DNA of 25,754 bases from DATGFK01 sp040007395 (GTDB taxonomy: Bacteria; Chloroflexota; Anaerolineae; Aggregatilineales; UBA2796): the NCBI GenBank assembly GCA_040007395.1, contig JBDTVG010000134.1, positions 1 to 25,754 of the forward strand, in the 5' to 3' direction. Of the stretch, positions 7,731 through 14,229 are shown in pieces. A program made the position numbers and the translations under genes. The notes beneath the pieces are model-generated. The model was not told the origin of the DNA. It saw nothing but the letters and a program-made list of their open reading frames with translations, and did not search any database. How positions within the stretch are numbered: position 1 is the stretch's first letter; every line of letters starts with the position of its first letter.

Positions 7731-9533
7731 CTATAGCGTCATCAGTAGACGTTCAATGATTGGGCCAAGTGCCAACGCCGGAATAAACGTCAGTACTCCA
7801 ACGATAATCACTACACCTATCAACAGTGCGATGAACAGCGGTGTATGAGTTGGCAGTGTGCCAGACCCCGGCGGGACCAGCTTTTTACGGGCCAACGATC
7901 CGGCAATTGCTAAGGTCGGGACGGCTAACCAATAGCGGGCAAAGAACATGGCAATGCCCAGCGCGGTATTGTAGAACAGCGTATTTGCGCCCAATCCGGC
8001 AAAAGCGCTACCATTGTTATTACCCGCCGAAGAGAACGCATACAGCACTTCGCTGAAGCCGTGCGGTCCGGGATTAAAAATAGTGGCTTTGCCGCCGGGG
8101 CTTACGACTGCTACCGCGGTACCGATCAGTACTACCACAGGGGGGATGAGGATGATGATCGAGGCCATTTTCATCTCGAAAGATTCGATCTTCTTGCCAA
8201 TATATTCCGGGGTGCGCCCGACCATTAGCCCAGCGACAAAGACGGCGATAATGGCGAAGATCAGCATTCCATACAGGCCAGAGCCGACTCCTCCATAGAT
8301 TACCTCCCCAAACTGAATGAGCAGCATCGGCACCATTCCGCCGATAGGCGTAAACGAATCGTGCATTGAGTTGACCGATCCGTTTGAGGCGGCGGTTGTT
8401 GTGGCGGCCCACAGCACCGAATTCGCGATACCGAAGCGTGTTTCTTTACCTTCCATGTTGCCGCCCGCTTGTAAGTCGCTGGCGGTCTGGTCGACACCGA
8501 ATTTGGCGAAAGCAGGGTTACCGTTCTGTTCAGCGACGACTGCTACACCGAGCAAGACCACCAAAATGATCGTCATGGCAGCTAGCACAGCCCAGCCTTG
8601 CCGCGTGTCGCCCACCATCACGCCGAAGGTGTAGCACAGTGCACCAGGAATCAGTAGGATAGCTAGGTCTTCCAAGAAATTACTCGCTGGCGTAGAATTC
8701 TCGAAGGGGTGTGCCGAATTTACATTGAAGAACCCACCGCCGTTTGTCCCCAACTGCTTGATTGCAACCTGCGATGCAGCCGGACCCACTGCCAATGTCT
8801 GCTCCGTGACTTGCACTTTCTGCGTGGTTGCATTGCCGTTGGCATCGTTTACAGGGTTGCCATTGGCATCTAGGACGGGATTGTCATAGCTCTGCGGCTG
8901 CGTGAGCGTGACCGTTTTATAGCTATCGAAGGTCTGTACCACGCCCTGTGAGATCAAGGCTAGCGCCAAAATCAGCGAAAGTGGCAGCAGAATGTACAGC
9001 GTGCTGCGTATCATATCGACCCAGAAGTTACCAATGTTCTGAGTGGTGCGGCGTGAAATGCCGCGTATTAGCGCGACCAGCACCGCCATACCGGAGGCTG
9101 CTGAGACAAAGTTCTGAACAGTCAAACCAACCATCTGGGTTAAATAGCTCATCGTAGTTTCGCCGCCATAACCCTGCCAATTGGTGTTGGTCGCAAAGCT
9201 AACCGCCGTATTAAACGATGAATCGGGGCTTACTGCGCCTAGCCCTTGCGGGTTGAGTGGCAGTGAAGCTTGCAAGCGCTGTAATGCATAGACGACTAGC
9301 AATCCCAATGCATTAAACAGCAAAAAGGCGACAGCATAAGTTTTCCAGTTCATCTCCTCATCTTCACGTGTACCGCAGAGTGTATAGATTACACGCTCGA
9401 CAGGATGCAGTATACGATTGATGATAACCGACTTACCCTCGTACACACGGGCCATATATAGCCCTAGCGGTTTTGCCAGCGCGATCAGCACGACAAAATA
9501 CAGGACCAATTGCAGAATGCCATTGAGAGTCAT
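7731..9533 (-). CDS. kdpA: Potassium-transporting ATPase potassium-binding subunit A
   Basis: KdpA is the channel-like K+-selective subunit. At 600 residues it is longer than the roughly 560 of well-known members. Filter segments are visible: SFATNTNWQGYGGE (about 112-125), LGTNGGGFFNVNSAHPFEN (about 261-279) and SSAGNNNGSAFAGLG. Much of the additional length lies at about residues 205-245, in the external loop before the second filter, including the near-tandem LDANGNPVNDANGNATT. The start codon directly abuts the kdpF stop (TAAATG), which indicates translational coupling. Ten or so hydrophobic helices cover the protein. Confidence 0.99.
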   Translation of the reverse strand: MTLNGILQLVLYFVVLIALAKPLGLYMARVYEGKSVIINRILHPVERVIYTLCGTREDEEMNWKTYAVAFLLFNALGLLVVYALQRLQASLPLNPQGLGAVSPDSSFNTAVSFATNTNWQGYGGETTMSYLTQMVGLTVQNFVSAASGMAVLVALIRGISRRTTQNIGNFWVDMIRSTLYILLPLSLILALALISQGVVQTFDSYKTVTLTQPQSYDNPVLDANGNPVNDANGNATTQKVQVTEQTLAVGPAASQVAIKQLGTNGGGFFNVNSAHPFENSTPASNFLEDLAILLIPGALCYTFGVMVGDTRQGWAVLAAMTIILVVLLGVAVVAEQNGNPAFAKFGVDQTASDLQAGGNMEGKETRFGIANSVLWAATTTAASNGSVNSMHDSFTPIGGMVPMLLIQFGEVIYGGVGSGLYGMLIFAIIAVFVAGLMVGRTPEYIGKKIESFEMKMASIIILIPPVVVLIGTAVAVVSPGGKATIFNPGPHGFSEVLYAFSSAGNNNGSAFAGLGANTLFYNTALGIAMFFARYWLAVPTLAIAGSLARKKLVPPGSGTLPTHTPLFIALLIGVVIIVGVLTFIPALALGPIIERLLMTL

Positions 9534-9623
9534 TTAGAACGCCTCCGGCTTCAGCAGCGCGAACACAAGATAGGCCAGAAGGGCAAGCGCTATCAACCCA
9601 CCGACGATATACAACACATTCAT
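9534..9623 (-). CDS. kdpF: KdpF, small membrane subunit of the Kdp pump
   Basis: This 29-codon gene begins MNVLYIVGGLIALALLAYLV and ends LLKPEAF. Length, the single membrane span and the final 'EAF' match the known KdpF peptide, which packs against KdpA and stabilises KdpFABC. Its TAA is immediately followed by the kdpA ATG. A GAGGA box precedes the start by about nine bases. The gene is too short for routine gene callers and could easily be missed. Confidence 0.92.
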   Translation of the reverse strand: MNVLYIVGGLIALALLAYLVFALLKPEAF

Positions 9624-9638
9624 CTTGATTATTCCTCT

Positions 9639-9719
9639 TTATACGCGATCACAGAGTTCCACGAACCCCCACGTCAACGCGAACAAAACGATCACTAACC
9701 CCACAAAAACAATGTCCAT
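9639..9719 (-). CDS. 26-codon membrane microprotein at the head of the kdp operon
   Basis: A short open frame begins MDIVFVGLVIVLFALTWGFV and ends ELCDRV. It has one hydrophobic span followed by a charged, cysteine-containing tail. A GAGGAG box lies eight bases upstream, a strong ribosome site. The stop is 15 bases before the kdpF start. Such 'LTWGF..LCD' microORFs upstream of kdpF are, as I recall, found in other kdp operons without a named function, but I cannot verify that here. It could be an additional Kdp subunit or regulator, or a translation-coupling leader. Confidence 0.7.
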   Translation of the reverse strand: MDIVFVGLVIVLFALTWGFVELCDRV

Positions 9720-9771
9720 TAGGTTAAACTCCTCGATTCCGATTACTGAACGATGCAGTTGTACCACTGCT

Positions 9772-9815
9772 GGGGGTCAAAATGGGATCAAAATGGAGGA
9801 GGAAGGGGTCAAAAA
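9772..9815. repeat. Four 11-bp phased direct repeats upstream of kdp
   Basis: On the + strand four consecutive 11-base units can be read: GGGGGTCAAAA, TGGGATCAAAA, TGGAGGAGGAA and GGGGTCAAAAA. Units 1, 2 and 4 are clearly related and unit 3 is degenerate. Read towards kdp they are TTTTGACCCC-type boxes spaced one helical turn apart, 50-100 bases before the first ORF. This spacing fits a regulator binding on one DNA face. The regulator is unknown; no KdpE gene is nearby. Confidence 0.55.
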
Positions 9816-9888
9816 AGCGTAAAAATGGCAGCGCAGGATCGGATCACTCTATGCTTTTCAATGAACGACACGGTTGGTTATGGGGTTG

Positions 9889-9987
9889 TCCTCACCCCCT
9901 AGCCCCCTCTCCACTTCGTAGCGAGGGGGAACCAAACGGGTTTTGAAGTCCCTCTCTACGCTAGTGAAGAGGGATTTAGGGTGAGGA
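9889..9987. repeat. Long imperfect inverted repeat (CCTCACCC family)
   Basis: The left arm 9889-9930 starts TCCTCACCCCCTAGCCCCC and the right arm 9949-9987 ends GGGATTTAGGGTGAGGA. They are reverse complements with several mismatches, so the DNA can form a long hairpin. The outer CCTCACCC motif recurs at 3833 and 18343. No ORF lies inside. It is probably a non-coding dispersed element of the MITE/REP type, with no transposase attached. Confidence 0.75.
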
Positions 9988-10057
9988 AAATTGAGCATTC
10001 CTTAAAACTGTCGGTACGTGAAGTGTCTCCTTTCAAAGGTAACTGTTTGAACATGCC

Positions 10058-10135
10058 AGTCGGTCGGGCCTGCCCACCCTACACCAATCTGCGTTGAGGT
10101 AGGGTCCGTCGCCTGCGCGACCCTGCATTTTTGGA
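10058..10135. repeat. Interspersed intergenic palindromic repeat, copy B
   Basis: This is the second copy of the element at 3884-3954. GTCGGGCCTGCCCACCCTAC corresponds to GTCGGGCAGCCCGACCCCTACC in copy A in diverged form. Bases 10097-10135 differ from 3916-3954 at only four of 39 positions. AGGGTC pairs with GACCCT around a CGCCTGC-containing loop and is followed by CATTTTTGG. Together with 9889-9987 it shows that repeats cluster in this gene-free stretch (9720-10317). Beyond it only a small TCACGC/GCGTGA hairpin (10148-10167) and a promoter are visible. Confidence 0.75.
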
Positions 10136-10247
10136 CTGCCTACATGGTCACGCCAAAAGGAGCGTGAGCCTTCAAAGTAGTGAAGTTATCGTGTTCAATA
10201 CTTACAAGGATCATATTTTTTGGTTACGAGTTGTGACACCCCTGTGA

Positions 10248-10276
10248 TTGCCACTGGACCACTAGACCATTAGAAT
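10248..10276 (+). promoter_or_regulatory. Sigma70-like promoter for the threonine synthase fusion gene
   Basis: TTGCCA (10248-10253) and TAGAAT (10271-10276) each match five of six consensus bases and are spaced by exactly 17 bases. The predicted transcript would start near 10283, giving a leader of about 35 bases before the ATG at 10318. That is too short for a T-box or an attenuator. Confidence 0.65.
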
Positions 10277-10317
10277 CAAAGGAGTGACTTTTCAAAAGCT
10301 ATTCGGGGACCAACCCT

Positions 10318-12390
10318 ATGACCTCTCTTTTCACTCACGTTGTTTGTCTTGCTTGCGGACATGAAATGGCTCCTCTGCCCATGCTGGCAAGCTGTGAAGT
10401 GTGCGGCGGAAGTTGGCTGGATGCACGATACGACTATTCGGCAGTGAGTTGGCCTGAGGCGCTTGCCAAACGGCCTTCGTCGTTGTGGCGCTATGAAGAA
10501 CTGCTGCCACTGACCGATAACTCCTTTCGCGTTTCGATGGGTGAAGGCTGGACTCCGATTGTGCGCGCTAGTGGGTTAGGCGAAGCACTAGGTCACGACA
10601 GATTGTTTATCAAAGATGAGCGTCAGTCACCTACCGGGTCGTTCAAGGATCGGCAGGGCGCACTTTCGGTCTCTATTCTGCGGCAGGCGGGAATCAAAGA
10701 GTGTGTGCTGGCTTCGACAGGCAATGCAGCGGCAGCTTATGCAGCATATTGCGCTCGTGCCGGGATTAAGCTATGGGTCTTTCTGACCAGCATGGTTCCT
10801 GCCGAAAAGATGCGGGAATTGGGGTTATATGGTGCAGAGGTTGTCAAAGTAACCAGCACTTACGATCAGGCCAAGAAAGTGGCTCAGGATTTCGCGGCAA
10901 GACGCGGCCTATACTTTGATCGGGGTGCAAAAGGTGTCCCCGGCAAAGAGAGCATGAAGACGATGGCCTACGAGATCGCCGAACAGCTTGGGCTGGAATT
11001 TGGCGATGGCGAACGATGGATCGCACCGGATTGGTATTTGCAGGCCGTTAGCGGTGGCATTGGGCCATTGGGCGTGCAGAAGGGCTTTGAGGAGCTGTAT
11101 AACCTCGGTCTGATTGATAAGATTCCGAAGTTGGCGATTGTGCAGGCCGATGGCTGCGCCCCAATGGTGCGTTCCTTTGAGAAAGGGTTGACAATCGCCG
11201 AACCCGTTACGCCCGCGACTCGCATTACCGTATTGGCAACGGGCGACCCCGGTCTGAGCTATACCATGCTGCGCGAGTCGATTCTGCGTTATGGCGGTGC
11301 AATGACCAGCGTGGATGACGTTCAAACCTTCCGCGCCATGCGGCGTGTGGCGCGTACCGAAGGCTATAGCGTTGAACCTGCAACGGCGGTAGCGTTCGCC
11401 GGACTGGAAAAACTGATCGCACTAGGTGAGATTGGTTTGGATGAAAGCGTGTTGATTAATTGTTCAGGGCATACCTTCCCCGCCGAGAAGCACATCCTCG
11501 AAGACCAGTATGTACTGGAACTGGAACTGGGTGAAAACACATCCTCACAGCAGGTAGAAGGTCTCGGTGCGGCGCTGGAACGGCTAGATGAACAGATTAC
11601 TACCGTCGTTGTCATCGACGACAATGAGCAGGATAGTCGGCTGATCCGCCACTTGTTGCAGTCCAACAAGAACTATCGCGTTTTTGAGGCCAATGATTCG
11701 CGGGATGGCTTAGATCTTGTCCGACAGCGCCAACCAGATCTCGTCATTAGCGATTTGATGATGCCGGATATGGATGGCTTTTTGCTACTCGAACAGCTTA
11801 AGGCTGATCCCGAAACAGCACATATCCCCGTTATTGTACTGTCAGGCATGACGCTTACACTAGACGATAAGGCACGCCTCGAAGGGCAGATCGACTCGGT
11901 GTGGACAAAAGGGAACTTTCACACTCGCGATCTAATCGAGCATGTGGTGACAACGCTTAAAGATCAACCGTCGACGCGGATGCTGGAATCAAAAAATTCC
12001 GACCACTTGACCAAAGTTCTGGTTGTGGACGATAACCCCTACGACTCTCGGTTGGTTAAACGTATCCTCGAAGCTGGCAAAAAGATCAAGGTGAGCGAGG
12101 TTCGCAGTGGTGAGGGGGCGATTTTGGCTATCCACGAACTGCATCCAGATCTAGTAATTCTAGACATTATGCTGCCGGATATGGGCGGTTTGGACGTGTT
12201 GGAGCGCATCCGTGCCTCAGCCGAGATCCGCGATACGAAAGTTGCGGTCCTAAGCGCCAAAGCGCTAGACGAGATCGAACACAGCCGACTCAACAATGCA
12301 GTGTTCTGGCAAAAGGGGACGCTTGACCGCCGTCGCCTATTAGAAGCTGTCGAGGAACAGCTTACCCAACCACGAACTACACAACCCTAA
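10318..12390 (+). CDS. thrC: Threonine synthase fused to two response-regulator receiver domains
   Basis: The 690-residue protein has three parts. Residues 1-400 are a PLP-dependent threonine synthase, which converts O-phosphohomoserine to threonine. It has an N-terminal CxxC..CxxC ribbon (C10, C13, C26, C29), the PLP lysine K110 in SFKDR, and the phosphate-cup motif STGNAAAA (133-140). A linker leads to receiver domain 1 (about 428-548), with acid pair D434/D435, phospho-acceptor D479 in LVISDLMMPDMDG, S509 and K531. Receiver domain 2 (about 566-686) has D571/D572, D616, S646 and K666. Both receivers keep every residue needed for phosphorylation, so the enzyme may be controlled by a histidine kinase. 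No kinase lies beside it. The frame is continuous and the final codons are ordinary. The Shine-Dalgarno (GGGGAC) is modest. Confidence 0.9.
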   Translation: MTSLFTHVVCLACGHEMAPLPMLASCEVCGGSWLDARYDYSAVSWPEALAKRPSSLWRYEELLPLTDNSFRVSMGEGWTPIVRASGLGEALGHDRLFIKDERQSPTGSFKDRQGALSVSILRQAGIKECVLASTGNAAAAYAAYCARAGIKLWVFLTSMVPAEKMRELGLYGAEVVKVTSTYDQAKKVAQDFAARRGLYFDRGAKGVPGKESMKTMAYEIAEQLGLEFGDGERWIAPDWYLQAVSGGIGPLGVQKGFEELYNLGLIDKIPKLAIVQADGCAPMVRSFEKGLTIAEPVTPATRITVLATGDPGLSYTMLRESILRYGGAMTSVDDVQTFRAMRRVARTEGYSVEPATAVAFAGLEKLIALGEIGLDESVLINCSGHTFPAEKHILEDQYVLELELGENTSSQQVEGLGAALERLDEQITTVVVIDDNEQDSRLIRHLLQSNKNYRVFEANDSRDGLDLVRQRQPDLVISDLMMPDMDGFLLLEQLKADPETAHIPVIVLSGMTLTLDDKARLEGQIDSVWTKGNFHTRDLIEHVVTTLKDQPSTRMLESKNSDHLTKVLVVDDNPYDSRLVKRILEAGKKIKVSEVRSGEGAILAIHELHPDLVILDIMLPDMGGLDVLERIRASAEIRDTKVAVLSAKALDEIEHSRLNNAVFWQKGTLDRRRLLEAVEEQLTQPRTTQP

Positions 12391-12445
12391 GCGCTCCTGT
12401 CGCTGTTTCGGTCACCTCTTAATCGAGCGTTGTTCTCTTACTACT

Positions 12446-12479
12446 GCATTGCCAGAACGAAGCAATGTTCTGGCAATGC
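12446..12479 (+). terminator. Hairpin downstream of the threonine synthase fusion
   Basis: GCATTGCCAGAAC (12446-12458) and GTTCTGGCAATGC (12467-12479) form a perfect 13-bp stem with an 8-base loop, 56 bases after the stop codon. No T-run follows, so it may be a rho-assisted terminator or an mRNA-protecting stem. The rest of the 302-base gap 12391-12692 holds only the promoter at 12608-12618. Confidence 0.55.
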
Positions 12480-12607
12480 GGTGAACCGGATTCAATAATT
12501 GGCGGATCTTTGCCCTCATCAGGGTTATCCTTCCCAATAAAACCAATCTAGCCAAAATCCTGTGAATTCGCGGAATCGCTTTTACGATTATCCACTTTTC
12601 TACGAAA

Positions 12608-12618
12608 TGCTATATAAT
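12608..12618 (+). promoter_or_regulatory. Extended -10 promoter upstream of the pseudokinase gene
   Basis: TGCTATATAAT contains an extended -10 (TG-N-TATATA) overlapping a perfect TATAAT. The -35 region is poor, as is common for extended -10 promoters. It lies about 75 bases before the ATG at 12693, in an AT-rich leader. Confidence 0.5.
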
Positions 12619-12692
12619 GCCTTCAATATTATCCTTAGTGTTCACATTAATTGTCAGAGTATAACTAATTAATTAAGCGAGTTAAGAATATT

Positions 12693-13553
12693 ATGGCAAT
12701 TGTCATTGGCATTGCGAATAAATCCCTTCCACCGGATGCTGTTTTGGAGGGCCGCTATAAAATTACTGGCATTTCATCGATTCGGAATGAGGTGGTGTAT
12801 CAGGCTCGCGACATGCATTTCCACCACATTGCCCGTTATGTTGCGATCAAAGAAGTCCGCAAGATAACCTTCAATCCCGACAATGATTCGTGGATGTTTT
12901 ATAACTTTGGGTATGTCAGCGATCTTTTTGCGTCATTAAGTCATCCAGCGATCCCTAAAATTTTTGGACACTTTTCGACTATCGATGGTCGATATGTGGT
13001 GATGGACTGCATCAATGGACGCGATCTCGGTACACTTATCCAGTCAACGTCGAGTTTTCTGCCAACGGCCTTACTCATGAAATGGGCAGTTCAACTATGT
13101 GATGTGTTGCATTATCTCCATACTCACCTGCCAGAACCGATAATCTTTCGCAATGCGAAGCCATCGACGATTATGATCAATCAGTATGGTGATGTACGCT
13201 TAATCGATCTGGTCAATGTCAGGGTATTCTGGGGTCAACTGTATTGGATAATGAGCAACGCGGGAGCCTACTCGCCGCCAGAGCCTGACAATATGAGGCC
13301 TTGCCCCGCTAGCGATCTGTATTCACTTGGCGCGACTCTTCACTACGCCTTAACGCGACAAGACCCGAATGACGAGCTTCCACTCAGTTTTGACAAACGG
13401 CCTATCCGAGCGATCAATCCCAGTGTTTCGCCTGCCTTAGAAGCAATCATATTGCGTGCTGTCGCGGTTGAACCCAAGGATCGCTACTCCAGTGCGTTTC
13501 AGATGAAGCAGGCGTTGGAAGTGCTGCTCGTCGCGAAAAGCAAGTCAGCCTAA
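12693..13553 (+). CDS. Degenerate Ser/Thr protein kinase (probable pseudokinase)
   Basis: The 286-residue protein follows the bacterial Hanks-type kinase fold but has lost key residues. VAIKEV keeps the ATP lysine K53. The glycine loop is replaced by GISSIRNEVVY. The catalytic HRDLKPxN loop reads FRNAKPST, so the catalytic Asp is N154 and the metal-binding Asn is T159. DFG reads DLV (D172 kept). The later blocks YSPPEP, SDLYSLGATLHYALT and AVEPKDRYSSAFQMKQAL are typical. There is no membrane segment or sensor domain. It most likely acts as a binding scaffold or an ATP sensor, not a kinase; that is inference. The ribosome site is weak. It is followed 91 bases later by a small membrane protein. 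Confidence 0.85.
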   Translation: MAIVIGIANKSLPPDAVLEGRYKITGISSIRNEVVYQARDMHFHHIARYVAIKEVRKITFNPDNDSWMFYNFGYVSDLFASLSHPAIPKIFGHFSTIDGRYVVMDCINGRDLGTLIQSTSSFLPTALLMKWAVQLCDVLHYLHTHLPEPIIFRNAKPSTIMINQYGDVRLIDLVNVRVFWGQLYWIMSNAGAYSPPEPDNMRPCPASDLYSLGATLHYALTRQDPNDELPLSFDKRPIRAINPSVSPALEAIILRAVAVEPKDRYSSAFQMKQALEVLLVAKSKSA

Positions 13554-13588
13554 AACGTCTCCCATTGATCATGACAGGCTCAAAGGCG

Positions 13589-13597
13589 TGCTATACT
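13589..13597 (+). promoter_or_regulatory. Extended -10 promoter before the small membrane protein
   Basis: TGCTATACT is a good extended -10 element about 48 bases before the ATG at 13645. GTCTCC (13557-13562) and GGAGAC (13604-13609) form an inverted repeat flanking it, which might be an operator or a structured leader. No convincing -35 is seen at the right distance. Confidence 0.45.
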
Positions 13598-13644
13598 GAT
13601 TTTGGAGACACTGAAGGCAAACCTTTCAGCGAGGTTTACGTGCG

Positions 13645-14049
13645 ATGTATAAAAATAGTGATGCGATCTATGCGTTTGTGTGGGGAGTAGTTGGGGTTGT
13701 GCTGGTAGCGGTTGTTATGAGTATAAGTCCGCTGATCCTACGAGCCGATGACTCGACCCCCACGCCAACGCCGGGTTCTGGGCAAGGCGTACAAAGAACC
13801 ACGGATGAGATTATGAAAGCGCAGAAAGAAAAAGATCAGCAAAATCAAGAGCAGGGGACGTTTACGCCGCGTGAAGCCATCAAGCCGGGCCGTCGATCCA
13901 ATGGTACTCCCTTGCCGCAGAATCCCGATTCTCCGCAGACCAGCAGTAGTGGTAGCGAAGCTCCCAATGCTGGACTTTTGCAACAGTTTGTAGTGGTGCT
14001 GGTGATTGCTGTTATTACGATGGCGAGCCTCATTTTTCAGCACCGTTAG
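13645..14049 (+). CDS. Small protein with two membrane segments and an RTT motif
   Basis: The family is not recognised. The 134-residue protein has a hydrophobic N-terminal segment (about 10-32), then STPTPTPGSG, then GVQRTTDEIMKAQ (48-60). A hydrophilic Gln/Ser/Pro-rich middle follows, and a second hydrophobic segment (about 111-131, LLQQFVVVLVIAVITMASLI) ends in FQHR. The likely topology is an extracytoplasmic loop held by two spans, or a cleaved signal peptide plus a C-terminal anchor. The motif at 48-60 recurs at 46-58 in the next gene's product. An AGGT box lies upstream of the ATG. It lies between a pseudokinase and a large exported protein, all on +. Confidence 0.75.
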   Translation: MYKNSDAIYAFVWGVVGVVLVAVVMSISPLILRADDSTPTPTPGSGQGVQRTTDEIMKAQKEKDQQNQEQGTFTPREAIKPGRRSNGTPLPQNPDSPQTSSSGSEAPNAGLLQQFVVVLVIAVITMASLIFQHR

Positions 14050-14072
14050 CGGTACGTTATACTATTCCTGAT

Positions 14073-14096
14073 ATTACCCTTAAACGAAAGGGTGAT
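14073..14096 (+). terminator. Small hairpin after the two-span protein gene
   Basis: ATTACCCTT (14073-14081) pairs with AAGGGTGAT (14088-14096) through nine base pairs, including one G-U wobble, around a 6-base loop. No T-run follows directly. A second short palindrome, GTAGAG/CTCTAC (14152-14165), is followed a few bases later by TTGTTGTTTTTT and could contribute to termination before the next gene. Confidence 0.4.
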
Positions 14097-14229
14097 TAGC
14101 GGCTATGAATATCATAAAGGAGGTTGTATAGAGGTTTGATTGGTTAAACCTGTAGAGTGCTCTACCGTTGTTGTTTTTTGAGCCATTATAGCGGCTTGTC
14201 AACTTATAAAAGCTAAAAGGAACCTAGTA

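Noticed and set aside
10277..10317. T-box or threonine attenuator leader before the threonine synthase
   Set aside because: The predicted leader is only about 35 bases and has no Thr-codon run or terminator.
14105..14131. 8-codon ORF containing the strong AAAGGAGGT at 14116-14124
   Set aside because: No longer frame starts at suitable spacing after this Shine-Dalgarno-like site; the MNIIKEVV peptide is too short to support.
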